Assembly (NCBI GenBank): GCA_964514105.1
Contig: CAZEPJ010000007.1
Location: 1 to 64,000, forward strand
Length of the DNA: 64,000 nucleotides
Source of the DNA: CAZEPJ01 sp964514105
GTDB taxonomy: Bacteria; Desulfobacterota; Desulfocorpusculales; Desulfocorpusculum
Reading direction: 5' to 3'
The position numbers and the translations under genes are program-made. The notes below the pieces were generated by a model. The model worked only from the letters and a program-made list of their open reading frames with translations, was not told where the DNA came from and made no database searches. Within the stretch, counting starts at the first letter, position 1. Each line of letters starts with the position of its first letter. Positions 1-8,254 of this stretch are shown here, one piece after another.

Positions 1-5
1 CCTTG

Positions 6-35
6 TTGACTCACAAGGCCCACACCGTGTAGAGT
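6..35 (+). promoter_or_regulatory. Putative sigma70 promoter for the MgtC-like gene
   Basis: A TTGACT -35 box (6-11) and a TAGAGT -10 box (30-35) are separated by 18 bases. They lie about 65 bases upstream of the first coding region. The -10 box matches consensus at four of six positions, so this is a sequence-only prediction. Confidence 0.35.
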
Positions 36-101
36 GCCATCCAATGCCCAGCCCCCCGCTCCGCAAGGATGCGCTTAAGGGGGGGGCCGGAGGGGTTCCT
101 C

Positions 102-821
102 GTGGATTGGCTCACCCTCTTCGATGCCCGCGAATTGACCGAGGCCCTGGTCAAGCTCGTGCTCGCGGCCATCCTGGGCGCCATGGTGGGGTACGAGCGG
201 GAGGCCCACGGGGAGGTCGCCGGATTCCGGACCTTCATCATGGTGTCGGTTGGTTCTTGCCTCATCATGATGGTATCCATCCATCTGGAGTCCATGTATC
301 GCGCCTTCAGCATGGAGAGCGCCGTCCGGGTGGATCCGGGGCGGATCGCCTCGTATGCCATCGCCGGCATGGGCTTCCTGGGTGCGGGTGCCATCATGGT
401 CAGCCGGGGAACGGTCCGGGGGCTCACCACGGCGGCCGGGCTGTGGCTGATGACGGCAGTGGGTTTGGCCGTGGGTAGCGGGTACTTCTTCCCCGCCATC
501 GTGGCGACGGTATTCGGCCTGTTCGTCCTGGTCACCCTGCGCCGTGCCCGTCGCTGGTTCAGCCAGGACGTGTACTCCACCATCATCCTGGCATTCGACG
601 ACGACGGGGTCGACTTCCCGGCCATCCAGCGAGTGATCCAGAACTACCCCTTCACCCGGGTGGTCTTCGTCAACTTCCACCGCAAGCTGGCCCAGGGCAG
701 CATCACATACCGCCTGACCATCGTCTCCAAGCGCGGGCTGGAGTGGCAGGAACTGACACAAGCCCTCTCCCGCCTCCCCGGGCTCCGGGAGATCTCCCTG
801 GAAGAGGGGCGCATGCAGTAG
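102..821 (+). CDS. MgtC/SapB family membrane protein
   Basis: Inner-membrane protein of the MgtC/SapB family, which is linked to magnesium limitation and regulation of P-type ATPases; its exact activity is unsettled. The N-terminal half holds about four or five hydrophobic helices. The family signature is near the N-terminus: GYEREAHGEVAGFRTF, followed by a GMGFLGAGAIM helix. The C-terminal ~90 residues form a soluble ACT-like domain, as in longer family members. An in-frame ATG exists at 69, but the GTG at 102 is preferred: it has a GGAGGGG ribosome site a few bases upstream and starts directly before the conserved region, giving 239 aa. It converges on the M23 peptidase gene with only 13 bases between the stop codons. 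The family is certain; the physiological role is not. Confidence 0.88.
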   Translation: MDWLTLFDARELTEALVKLVLAAILGAMVGYEREAHGEVAGFRTFIMVSVGSCLIMMVSIHLESMYRAFSMESAVRVDPGRIASYAIAGMGFLGAGAIMVSRGTVRGLTTAAGLWLMTAVGLAVGSGYFFPAIVATVFGLFVLVTLRRARRWFSQDVYSTIILAFDDDGVDFPAIQRVIQNYPFTRVVFVNFHRKLAQGSITYRLTIVSKRGLEWQELTQALSRLPGLREISLEEGRMQ

Positions 822-834
822 GGGCGACGGGGCC

Positions 835-2166
835 CTATCCTCCGTGAGCCTTGAGGAGGGAGAGCTTGCCGTCCACGTTGTCCGCCATCCAGTGGGAATC
901 CCACCATTCGATGGGGTTCACATAGACCCCCCCCACCAGCATGCTGAAGTGCAGGTGATCCCCCCCCGCCAGGCCGGTGTCCCCCGAGGTGCCGATGATC
1001 TCCCCCTTTCGGACCTGCTGGCCGGCCTTGACGCTGATCTGGCTCAGGTGGCCGTACATGCTGAACAGGCCGTAGCCGTGATCCAGCAGAACGGTCTTCC
1101 CGTAAATCCCCAGCTCGCCGGAGAACACCACCCGCCCATGGTTGGCAGCCTCCAGGGGGCTCATGGTCAGAGAGGCCAGATCCACCCCGAGATGGGTCTG
1201 CTGGTCGATCTCCCGATCGCGAAGGATGTACGACCTGCGGTCGGCGAAGCCCGCCATGGGTTTGGCGTTGGCCATGCGCAGAAAGGCGCCCGACCAAAGG
1301 GGACTGGGGGCGGACTCCCGACACAGATCCTGGATCGTCGCCTCATTGGCCTTTCGAAGGTCGCGATTCACGCGCAGAAACAGCTCCCCGGGTTCTCCCC
1401 GCAAGTTGGGGTCCCGATCCATGAAATAGGGCAGGATGCGCTGCAGGAAGTCCTCGGACAGGCGGATGCTGTCCTTTCGAAAGGTCTTCGTCCGAATCTG
1501 ATACGGGAAGCTGGTGCGCGTCCGGTTGCCTGCCAGGTCTTCCCCCACCAGGCTGATCTGGACCTTGGGGGAGGCATCGTGCGGGACGGCGAACAGCACG
1601 GCCCACCCGTTGTCCGGCCCGGCGTTGTACCCGGGAAACCGCCGCCCCCCCACCTCCACGGCCCCGGCGATGAGCGGCTCCGAGGCCCGAAACACGACCA
1701 CCCCCGCTCCGCCCTGGTTGATGTAATGGAAGCGGCTCAGGATCGAGAGGGTAGGCGGCCGCGTGTCGATCTGAACCTTGGCCTCCAGGACATTGGGGTT
1801 GCCCCCGCGCCACGATCGATCTCGCGCCTCCACCCGCAGCATGGCCTCTCCGTCCACGAGCGAGAGGCCTTCGGGTGCAATGGTCAGGTTCCGTTGGACC
1901 TTGTGAGTCCCCGAGGGGAAGGCCTCCGCCAGGAGCGTGGATGTCCGTCCCGACTGTTGGATGACCGCCCGCACTTCGCTCAACCCCGAACGGCGGTCCT
2001 CGGCCGTCACCGTGAATGTGGCCTCCCTGCCCACGGCCTTGGGCTCCGGGGTGACCGAGAGACTCGGGACCTCGCCCTCGAACTTGACCACCGCAAGGAC
2101 GCCCCCTGCCGCGACCAGGACCACTGCTCCCATGAGGAGCCATCCCCTTCGCATCGCCGCCTTCAT
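835..2166 (-). CDS. M23-family (LytM-type) metallopeptidase, membrane-anchored
   Basis: Predicted periplasmic peptidoglycan hydrolase or regulator of the LytM/M23 family. It has 443 aa. Residues ~4-27 are a signal anchor (positive start, then a hydrophobic helix). The middle ~250 residues are beta-rich, Ig-like in flavour. The C-terminal peptidase domain shows the zinc ligands: HLGVD (H325, D329) and DHLHF (H404, H406), so it looks catalytically competent. The ATG at 2166 overlaps the stop of the upstream HD-GYP gene in an ATGA arrangement, which implies translational coupling; an upstream in-frame start at 2187 is less likely. It is the last gene of a three-gene minus-strand operon behind two GAF-HD proteins, suggesting envelope remodelling tied to cyclic-nucleotide signalling. 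That link is inference. Confidence 0.9.
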   Translation of the reverse strand: MKAAMRRGWLLMGAVVLVAAGGVLAVVKFEGEVPSLSVTPEPKAVGREATFTVTAEDRRSGLSEVRAVIQQSGRTSTLLAEAFPSGTHKVQRNLTIAPEGLSLVDGEAMLRVEARDRSWRGGNPNVLEAKVQIDTRPPTLSILSRFHYINQGGAGVVVFRASEPLIAGAVEVGGRRFPGYNAGPDNGWAVLFAVPHDASPKVQISLVGEDLAGNRTRTSFPYQIRTKTFRKDSIRLSEDFLQRILPYFMDRDPNLRGEPGELFLRVNRDLRKANEATIQDLCRESAPSPLWSGAFLRMANAKPMAGFADRRSYILRDREIDQQTHLGVDLASLTMSPLEAANHGRVVFSGELGIYGKTVLLDHGYGLFSMYGHLSQISVKAGQQVRKGEIIGTSGDTGLAGGDHLHFSMLVGGVYVNPIEWWDSHWMADNVDGKLSLLKAHGG

Positions 2167-3398
2167 CCCGCCCTCGTCCCCCACCATCCCGCCTCGACCG
2201 CCGCCACCCCTCCGCGCGCCTCGATGCGACCGGCGATCTCCAGGCGCAGCCTGGCGATGACAGGCAACACCCGCGCCAGAGCCTCCACCGCCTCTCCGTC
2301 CAGTTTTCCCGCTTCCACGTCCCCGCGCAGCATCGCCAGCACCGCCTCGTCTGGTTCCGGATCCCGATAGGGCCGACGGGCCGTCAGGGCGTCGAAGATG
2401 TCGGCCACGGCGAGGATCTTGGCGCCGGGGGAGATGGCCTCCCCCCGGAGGCCGTCGGGATATCCAGACCCGTCGAGTTTCTCATGATGGGCGCCGGCGA
2501 TCTCCGGGATCTTTCGCAGGCGTCTGGGAAACAGGGGGCGGACCGCGTCCAGGATGACCTTGGTCTTGTGGGCATGCCCCTGGATCACCCTGAACTCCCA
2601 CTCCGACAGCCGGCCGGGTTTCATGAGGATCTCGTCCGCAATGCCAAGCTTGCCCTGATCGTGAAGGAGGCCCGCGTACCGGAGCAGCTCGATGGCATCC
2701 TCGTCCCAGCCCATGGCCCGGCCGATCTCCACGGCGTACGCCGCCACCCGCCAGGTGTGACCCGCGGTTATGTGATCCCGGATATCGATGGCCGCGGCCT
2801 GCCCGTGGATCAGGCTCTCGAAGGTCCGTCTCTGCAGCTCCAGATATCGGGCATTTTCCACGGCGATGGCCGCCTGACTCGAGAACGCCAGCAGCAGTTC
2901 CTCGTCGTCTCCCGAAAAGGCTGGCGCACCCCGCTTGTTGACGGCCTGCGTCACTCCGATGACCTCCCCCTGGGGATTGCGCATGGGCACCGTCAGCATG
3001 GAGCCGGTCCTGAATCCCTGGCGTCTGTCCACGGAGGCGTTGAAGCGGGGATCGGCATATGCGTCAGCCACATTGATGACCCCGCCGCTCAGGGCCACCG
3101 AGCCCGCGATGCTCGTCCCATCCAGCGGCAGGCGGATCGTCTCACTGCCCTGTGCCACCCGGCTCACCAGCCGCCGTGCCAAGCGGTCTCCCCCTGCGCC
3201 TGGCACAGCCTCCACCAGATACAGGGTGCTCCGCTCCGCATCCAGGATCTCCGTCGAGCGCCGCATGATGAGGCCCAGGAGCCTTCCCAGGTCGCGCTCC
3301 GAGCTCAACTCCAGGCTCACCTCCCGGAGGGCCTCCAGGCGCCGCACCCTGTCGGCCAGCCCATGGGGGGCCGTCCGGACCGTGGGACCATCACCCAT
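2163..3398 (-). CDS. GAF domain-HD-GYP phosphodiesterase
   Basis: Predicted cyclic-di-GMP phosphodiesterase of 411 aa. Residues ~22-190 form a GAF sensor domain (it includes the motif DAYADPRFN). Residues ~195-390 form an HD-GYP domain with HDQGK (H246, D247, K250), the paired histidines AHHEK (304-305) and an intact GYP at 312-314. These are the metal-binding and family-defining residues, so hydrolysis of c-di-GMP is expected. There is no membrane segment, so it should be cytosolic. The start overlaps the stop of the upstream GAF-HD gene by 8 bases, and its stop overlaps the M23 peptidase start, so the three genes are co-translated. The GAF ligand cannot be told from sequence. Confidence 0.9.
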   Translation of the reverse strand: MGDGPTVRTAPHGLADRVRRLEALREVSLELSSERDLGRLLGLIMRRSTEILDAERSTLYLVEAVPGAGGDRLARRLVSRVAQGSETIRLPLDGTSIAGSVALSGGVINVADAYADPRFNASVDRRQGFRTGSMLTVPMRNPQGEVIGVTQAVNKRGAPAFSGDDEELLLAFSSQAAIAVENARYLELQRRTFESLIHGQAAAIDIRDHITAGHTWRVAAYAVEIGRAMGWDEDAIELLRYAGLLHDQGKLGIADEILMKPGRLSEWEFRVIQGHAHKTKVILDAVRPLFPRRLRKIPEIAGAHHEKLDGSGYPDGLRGEAISPGAKILAVADIFDALTARRPYRDPEPDEAVLAMLRGDVEAGKLDGEAVEALARVLPVIARLRLEIAGRIEARGGVAAVEAGWWGTRAG

Positions 3399-4512
3399 GA
3401 TGCCTCCGCCTCACCGCCGCCCGCTGCTCCTCCAGGCGCGGAGCCAGCTCGACCAGGGCCTCCACCACGTCGGGATCGAAGTCCCGCCCTGCCCGGCGGC
3501 CGATCCACGCCAGGGCCTCATCCTGCCCCGCGGCGGGCCGGCCCCACCGGGGGCTCATCTGAACGGCCAGGGCGTCGGCGACCGAGATGATCCTGGCACC
3601 CAGCGGGACCTCCCTGCCCTCGGGCGGCCCCGCCGGGAATCCCCCTCCGGCAAACCCCTTGTGATGGTACGGGGCGATTTGCTCCACCCCGGACAACTCC
3701 CCGGAGAAGTCCATGGCCTTCAGAAGCTCCCGGGTGTTGATGGCATGCGCTTCGTATTGCTGCCTTTCCTCGGGGGTGAGGGGCGAATCCTTGACGAAGA
3801 CACGGTCGGGTATGGCGATCTTCCCCACATCGTGCAGGGCCGCGGCCCATTCGATCCGCCTCGCCTCGCATGTCGGGACCCCCATGGCCTTGGCCAGGGC
3901 CGCGCTGTACGATCGGACGTCCTGGGAGTGATGGGCCTCGGTCAGCCCCCGCATCTCCAGCGCCATGAGAAGGCCCGAGATGACCGCCTCCGCGGCCTGG
4001 ATCTGTTCCTCGTAGAGTTGGACTGTCTCCATGGCCACACCCGCCATGCTGGCCAGGGCCTCCATGAGCAGTTGGTCGTCTTCCTCGAAGGGTCTTCCAT
4101 CCCGGCGGTTCAGCACCTGAGCCACGCCAAGGACCTCACCGCGTCCGTTCTTGAGGGGGACCGTCAGGATGGATCGCGTGCGAAACCCGGTCCTGCGGTC
4201 GATGTCCGGATTGAACCGAGGGTCCGCGTACGCGTCGGAGATGAGGATGGAGGTCCCGCTGGTCGCCACCGCACCCGCCAAACCCTTGCCCCTGGGGAAT
4301 CGAATCTCCGCCGTATCCTGGGCCACCACCGAATAGAGCTCATTGGCCTCATCGTTCAGCACGAAAAGCGAACTGCGCTCTGCATCGAGAACGCGTGTCA
4401 ACTCCCGCCAGATGCGTTCCAAAAGCCCCTGGAAGTCCCGCTCGGACTGGAGTTCCAGGCCCAACCGCAGGAGGAGCTCCAGCCCGCGAAGCCGCTTGGT
4501 CAGTCGCTCCAT
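3391..4512 (-). CDS. GAF domain-HD protein with degenerate GYP motif
   Basis: Paralogue of the next gene downstream: the same GAF domain (again with DAYADPRFN) followed by an HD hydrolase domain. HDVGK (H227, D228, K231) and a second HH pair (283-284) are present. The GYP signature is replaced by GFP (291-293) and the loop around it is shortened and proline-rich (AGPPEGR). It may be a weakened phosphodiesterase, may have another nucleotide specificity, or may act as a non-catalytic partner of its neighbour. ATG 4512 was chosen because the protein then aligns end to end with its paralogue; the frame stays open upstream to a GTG at 4602. It is the first gene of the three-gene operon. The nature of the divergence is a direct reading; the functional meaning is inference. 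Confidence 0.82.
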   Translation of the reverse strand: MERLTKRLRGLELLLRLGLELQSERDFQGLLERIWRELTRVLDAERSSLFVLNDEANELYSVVAQDTAEIRFPRGKGLAGAVATSGTSILISDAYADPRFNPDIDRRTGFRTRSILTVPLKNGRGEVLGVAQVLNRRDGRPFEEDDQLLMEALASMAGVAMETVQLYEEQIQAAEAVISGLLMALEMRGLTEAHHSQDVRSYSAALAKAMGVPTCEARRIEWAAALHDVGKIAIPDRVFVKDSPLTPEERQQYEAHAINTRELLKAMDFSGELSGVEQIAPYHHKGFAGGGFPAGPPEGREVPLGARIISVADALAVQMSPRWGRPAAGQDEALAWIGRRAGRDFDPDVVEALVELAPRLEEQRAAVRRRHHG

Positions 4513-4646
4513 GGACGTCTCGTGGAAGGATACACGTGCGCCGCCCCCGGGCACAGGGCACCCCCCTCGCCGCCCGGCCCGGCTCCAAGTGCGCCCCGTC
4601 ACCGCCTCGACCCGCGGGGCTCATGCCATGGGTACAGCCCCTGCTG

Positions 4647-4958
4647 CTACCAGCCGCTCTCTTCGTACGAATAGGTGGGGAACCCCAGGGGCCGCTCGAA
4701 CGTGAATCTGTAGGGCCGCATCACGACGCGCTCGGCGGCTTCATCCACCGTGTCCGTCAGGGCGGCCCAGGGCAGGACCAGGAAGAAGAACCCGATGCCG
4801 CTGATGATGGTCGCGGCCAACCCCAGGGGTCTCAGGACCAAGGCGTCCACCTCCAGGGGTGTCTCGTCCCAGTCCCTGTACGCCCAAGCCGCCGGGGTCC
4901 AGGCGGTCAACATCATCAAAGCGACTGCAGCTGCCACCGTCCTCGTGTGTCTCCTCAT
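4647..4958 (-). CDS. Small exported or membrane protein of unknown function
   Basis: A 103-aa protein not recognised as a named family. It starts with a clear Sec signal peptide (MRRHTRT, a hydrophobic stretch, then AWA as the probable cleavage site before YRDWDE). A single hydrophobic segment follows at ~50-72 (LAATIISGIGFFFLVLPWAA). The tail is rich in aromatic and charged residues. GAGGAGG lies 7 bases upstream of ATG 4958. It has its own candidate promoter (5054-5082) and is transcribed towards, but separated from, the GAF-HD operon. Probably an inner-membrane or periplasmic protein; function unknown. Confidence 0.65.
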   Translation of the reverse strand: MRRHTRTVAAAVALMMLTAWTPAAWAYRDWDETPLEVDALVLRPLGLAATIISGIGFFFLVLPWAALTDTVDEAAERVVMRPYRFTFERPLGFPTYSYEESGW

Positions 4959-5053
4959 GGCTCGTCCTCCTCGGGGGCGCTTCAAACGCCCGAATGGATT
5001 CCCTGTGCCCTGGAGCCACTTGCAGGGGGCATATTACCCCTTTTCTTGACATT

Positions 5054-5082
5054 AGTCTACGCAAGGGATCCAAATCGATCAA
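5054..5082 (-). promoter_or_regulatory. Putative promoter for the small exported protein
   Basis: Read on the minus strand: TTGATC (5082-5077), a 17-base spacer, then TAGACT (5059-5054), about 95 bases upstream of the ATG at 4958. Consensus matches are moderate. Confidence 0.35.
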
Positions 5083-5116
5083 CTTGTCGGGCCGATCCGG
5101 AAGAAGGCAGGAAGGC

Positions 5117-6115
5117 TCAGGGCCCGAGCGAGGCGTTCAGCAGCGCGCAGGCGGCTGCGGAGATCAGGGCCGACATGGGGATGGTGAAGATCCAGGCCCA
5201 GACGATGGTCCCCGCAACCCCCCATCGAACGGCAGTGAACCGATGGCTGGCGCCAACGCCGACGATGGCGCCCGTGATGGTGTGGGTGGTGCTCACCGGG
5301 ATGCCGGCATGGGAGGCCCCGATGATCGCGATGGCCGCCGCCGTCTCCGCACAAAAACCCCCGATGGGTCTGAGCTTGGTGATCCGCGTGCCCATGGTCT
5401 TGACGATGCGCCATCCCCCGGCCATGGTCCCCAGCGCGATCACCGCGTGGCAGAGGATCACCAGCCAGAACGGGATATGGAAGGTGGGACCCAGCAGCCC
5501 CTTGCTGAAGAGCACCACGGCAATGATGCCCATGGTCTTCTGGGCGTCGTTCATGCCGTGTCCCAGGCTATAGACCGCCGCGGAAACGAGCTGGAGCCTC
5601 CCGAAAACCCGATCCGCCCGGGCCACATTGGACCGGCGGTTCAGATTGAGGACCGCCACCATCAGGACCAGGCCGAGGATCAGACCCACGGTCGGCGAAA
5701 GGACGATGAAGAGGGCCACCTTCTCGATGCCCCCCCACACCAGGACCCCCGGCCCTCCCTCCACGAGGCCGGCCCCCACGAGGCCGCCGATGAGGGCGTG
5801 GGAGGAGCTGCTGGGCAGCCCAAAATACCAGGTGATGATGTTCCACACGATCGCCCCGCTCAATGCCGAAATGATCAGATAATCCCCCACGACCTGAGGA
5901 TCCACGATGCCCGTCCCTATGGTCTTGGCCACGTGGACCCCGATGAGAAACGCAGCGATGAAGTTGAAGAACGCAGCCCACAGCACCGCGACCTTGGGGG
6001 AGAGGACCCGGGTGGAGACGACGGTGGAGATGGAGTTGGCTGCGTCGTGAAAACCGTTGAGGAAATCGAACCCCAGCGCCACCAGCACAATGACCAGCAC
6101 GACGGGATCAACCAT
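5117..6115 (-). CDS. pit: Inorganic phosphate transporter, PiT family
   Basis: Low-affinity phosphate (metal-phosphate) transporter of the PiT family in the inner membrane, 332 aa, the usual length of the short PiT class. The first family signature is at the N-terminus (GFDFLNGFHDAANSI). The second is near the C-terminus (ending in PVSTTHTITGAIVG). About nine to ten hydrophobic helices can be seen. Its start codon overlaps the end of the upstream DUF47/PhoU-like gene by 8 bases, the standard arrangement for this transporter and its partner. Substrate could also be sulfate or another oxyanion, but PiT is by far the best fit. Confidence 0.92.
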   Translation of the reverse strand: MVDPVVLVIVLVALGFDFLNGFHDAANSISTVVSTRVLSPKVAVLWAAFFNFIAAFLIGVHVAKTIGTGIVDPQVVGDYLIISALSGAIVWNIITWYFGLPSSSSHALIGGLVGAGLVEGGPGVLVWGGIEKVALFIVLSPTVGLILGLVLMVAVLNLNRRSNVARADRVFGRLQLVSAAVYSLGHGMNDAQKTMGIIAVVLFSKGLLGPTFHIPFWLVILCHAVIALGTMAGGWRIVKTMGTRITKLRPIGGFCAETAAAIAIIGASHAGIPVSTTHTITGAIVGVGASHRFTAVRWGVAGTIVWAWIFTIPMSALISAAACALLNASLGP

Positions 6116-6728
6116 TTTTCAGCACGATGCCTTCCACCAGATTCGCCACATCGTCGCACACGTCGATGGATTCCTCTACCCGTTCCAGGATTTCCTTCCA
6201 CTTGATGAGATTGAACGGGTCCTTCTCGCGGTCGAACAGGTTGGCCATGGCCGTCCGCATGACGATATCGCCGTCGTTTTCAAGGGTCTTGACATCCACA
6301 CAGCATTTCAAAATCGTCTTGGAGTTCTTCATGTTCCGCAGGGCCGGGATCATCTCCTTGATCTTGGCGATGGCCTCGTTGAGGATCAGGGCCTGGTCGA
6401 GCACCTCGGGGATCGGTTCCCGGATCTTGTAAAGCATCATTCTCGCCGAGGCCGACTCCATCATATCCATGATGCTGTCGAGCTTGTTGACCAGGCAGTG
6501 GATGTCCTCGCGATCCAGCGGGGTGAGAAACGTGGTGTGTATCTTCTCATAGGTCCGGTGGGTGATGTCGTCGGCTTCGTTCTCAATTCGCTTCAGTCGC
6601 GCGCTCTTCTGCTGCACCTGATGGTAATCCTCCAGGAGATCCAGGAAGTAGCGACATCCCTCCGCGATCTTGTCCACCAGTTCCTCGAAAAGGTCGAAGA
6701 ACTTCTCCTCCCTGGGGATCAGTCTCAT
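6108..6728 (-). CDS. DUF47 family (PhoU-like) protein, PiT partner
   Basis: A 206-aa all-helical protein of the DUF47 family, distantly related to PhoU and commonly encoded beside PiT transporters, where it is thought to modulate phosphate uptake. Typical features are the charged N-terminus (MRLIPREEKFFDLFEELVDK) and the internal repeats with conserved acidic patches (ENEADDITH, LDREDIH) that bind metal in the PhoU fold. It is transcribed first and its stop lies inside the start of the PiT gene, implying coupling. A long open frame continues upstream of 6728 but has no coding character, so the ATG at 6728 is used. Confidence 0.88.
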   Translation of the reverse strand: MRLIPREEKFFDLFEELVDKIAEGCRYFLDLLEDYHQVQQKSARLKRIENEADDITHRTYEKIHTTFLTPLDREDIHCLVNKLDSIMDMMESASARMMLYKIREPIPEVLDQALILNEAIAKIKEMIPALRNMKNSKTILKCCVDVKTLENDGDIVMRTAMANLFDREKDPFNLIKWKEILERVEESIDVCDDVANLVEGIVLKNG

Positions 6729-6934
6729 GGGCAGCCCCTTTCGAATGCTGGTCTTGAGGATCATTCCCTCAGGTTTGCCCGGCGCGGGGCATCGGGATGA
6801 CGCCCAGGAGTCTACGCCCGTTTCCCCCATCCCGCAACAGCGCAAGGGGCCTCTGTCTCCCGATGAGGTGGACCGCGACCCGGCGAAGATGCCCCCCGTG
6901 CTGCATCTCGCCCCCGGCCATGGGACCCGGGCCT

Positions 6935-8251
6935 TCAGAGCCGCTTGGGGGTCGCCATGGCACCCGGCTCCAGGTAGATGGCCTCGGCGCCATCCTCGTA
7001 CGCCAGCAGCTCCGCGTATCGCCCCCAGTCCACGGCCGTGTCCAACTGCCGCTCGGCCTCGTCTCCGGGAAACTCCAGCTCCAGGGCCTTCTTCACCACC
7101 TCCCACTTGAGCTGCTGTTTCTCCGCTGCCCCCAGCATGGAGGTGAGCCACTTGAAGATGGGCAGCCGCCGGACCCGGGTGGCGAACATCTCCTTGCGGG
7201 ACTGGATGCTGGCCTCGGCAAAGGTCTCCCCCAGGGTCGTCAGGTTGATATCGCCCTGGGCGATGGTGGCGAATCCCAGCAGCTCGGCGGCCTCGGTCAG
7301 CCGCAGGAGGTGGTCGGAATCCACCTTGAGGTCGGTGGCCAGCCGGTAGATGTCCGCCCGGTCGCTGGGCATTTCGTCCAGGTATTCCAGGAGGCCGGCC
7401 AGGTCGTTGATGGTGATGTGCGGCAGGGCGCGGGTGCGGCCCGGCTCGCCGGGGGCCGTGCCCATCTCCAGGTGCTCCGGCTGGGTCTGACCCGCCAGGA
7501 TGGCGTAGACCCGGTCCACCACCTCCAGGAACCTGGGATCCTTGCGCGCCCGCGGGTGGGCGAGGGGGACCTTGAGGTCCGTGATGACCCGACCGGGGCT
7601 CTTGTCCATGACCACGATGCGCCCCGCCATGAACACGGCCTCCTCGATGTCGTGGGTCACCAGGAGGAGGGCGCGGGTGGGGATCTTGCCGCTGTGCCAC
7701 AGCTCCAGGAGTTCCCCCCGCAGGGCGTCTGCGCTCAGGATGTCCAGGACCGAGAACGGCTCGTCGAGACACAGCAGCTCCGGCTCGACGGCCATGGCCC
7801 GGGCGAATCCCACTTTCTGCCTCATGCCTGCGGACAGCTCCCGGGGGTATGCGGTCTCGAAGCCGTCCAGCCCAACCCGGTCCAGAAGGTCCAGGGCCCG
7901 GGCGGTCCTGAGCTTGGCCGGTACCCCCTTGGACTGCAGGGCCACCTCCACGTTCTCCAGGACCGTGAGCCAGGGGAACAGGGCGAATGTCTGAAAGACG
8001 ATGGAGGCCTGGGGGTTCACCCCCGTCAGCGTGCGACCCCGATAGATCACCTGCCCGCCGGTGGGTTTCTGCAGGCCTGCGATGATGCGCAGGAGGGTGC
8101 TCTTCCCGCAGCCCGAGGGGCCCAGGAGCGCTACGAACTCTCCCTCGCTCACGCTCAGGGTGACGTCCTGGACCGCGGTGAAACTGCGCGATCCCGCGCC
8201 GTAGACCTGCGAGATCTTCTTGAGGTCCAAGAGGTGGCCTTCGGCATCCAT
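6935..8251 (-). CDS. ABC transporter ATP-binding protein with C-terminal AAA-associated domain
   Basis: ATPase of a nitrate/sulfonate/bicarbonate-type importer, 438 aa. Walker A is GPSGCGKST (44-52) and Walker B ends in CLDEP (D163, E164). The signature loop is LSAGMRQK rather than LSGGMRQK (139-146). Residues ~260-438 form the extra C-terminal domain (AAA-associated type) found in a subset of these ATPases. The gene begins 3 bases after the permease stop, so the two form an operon. No periplasmic binding protein gene is nearby, so the substrate cannot be deduced. Confidence 0.88.
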   Translation of the reverse strand: MDAEGHLLDLKKISQVYGAGSRSFTAVQDVTLSVSEGEFVALLGPSGCGKSTLLRIIAGLQKPTGGQVIYRGRTLTGVNPQASIVFQTFALFPWLTVLENVEVALQSKGVPAKLRTARALDLLDRVGLDGFETAYPRELSAGMRQKVGFARAMAVEPELLCLDEPFSVLDILSADALRGELLELWHSGKIPTRALLLVTHDIEEAVFMAGRIVVMDKSPGRVITDLKVPLAHPRARKDPRFLEVVDRVYAILAGQTQPEHLEMGTAPGEPGRTRALPHITINDLAGLLEYLDEMPSDRADIYRLATDLKVDSDHLLRLTEAAELLGFATIAQGDINLTTLGETFAEASIQSRKEMFATRVRRLPIFKWLTSMLGAAEKQQLKWEVVKKALELEFPGDEAERQLDTAVDWGRYAELLAYEDGAEAIYLEPGAMATPKRL

Positions 8252-8254
8252 GTG

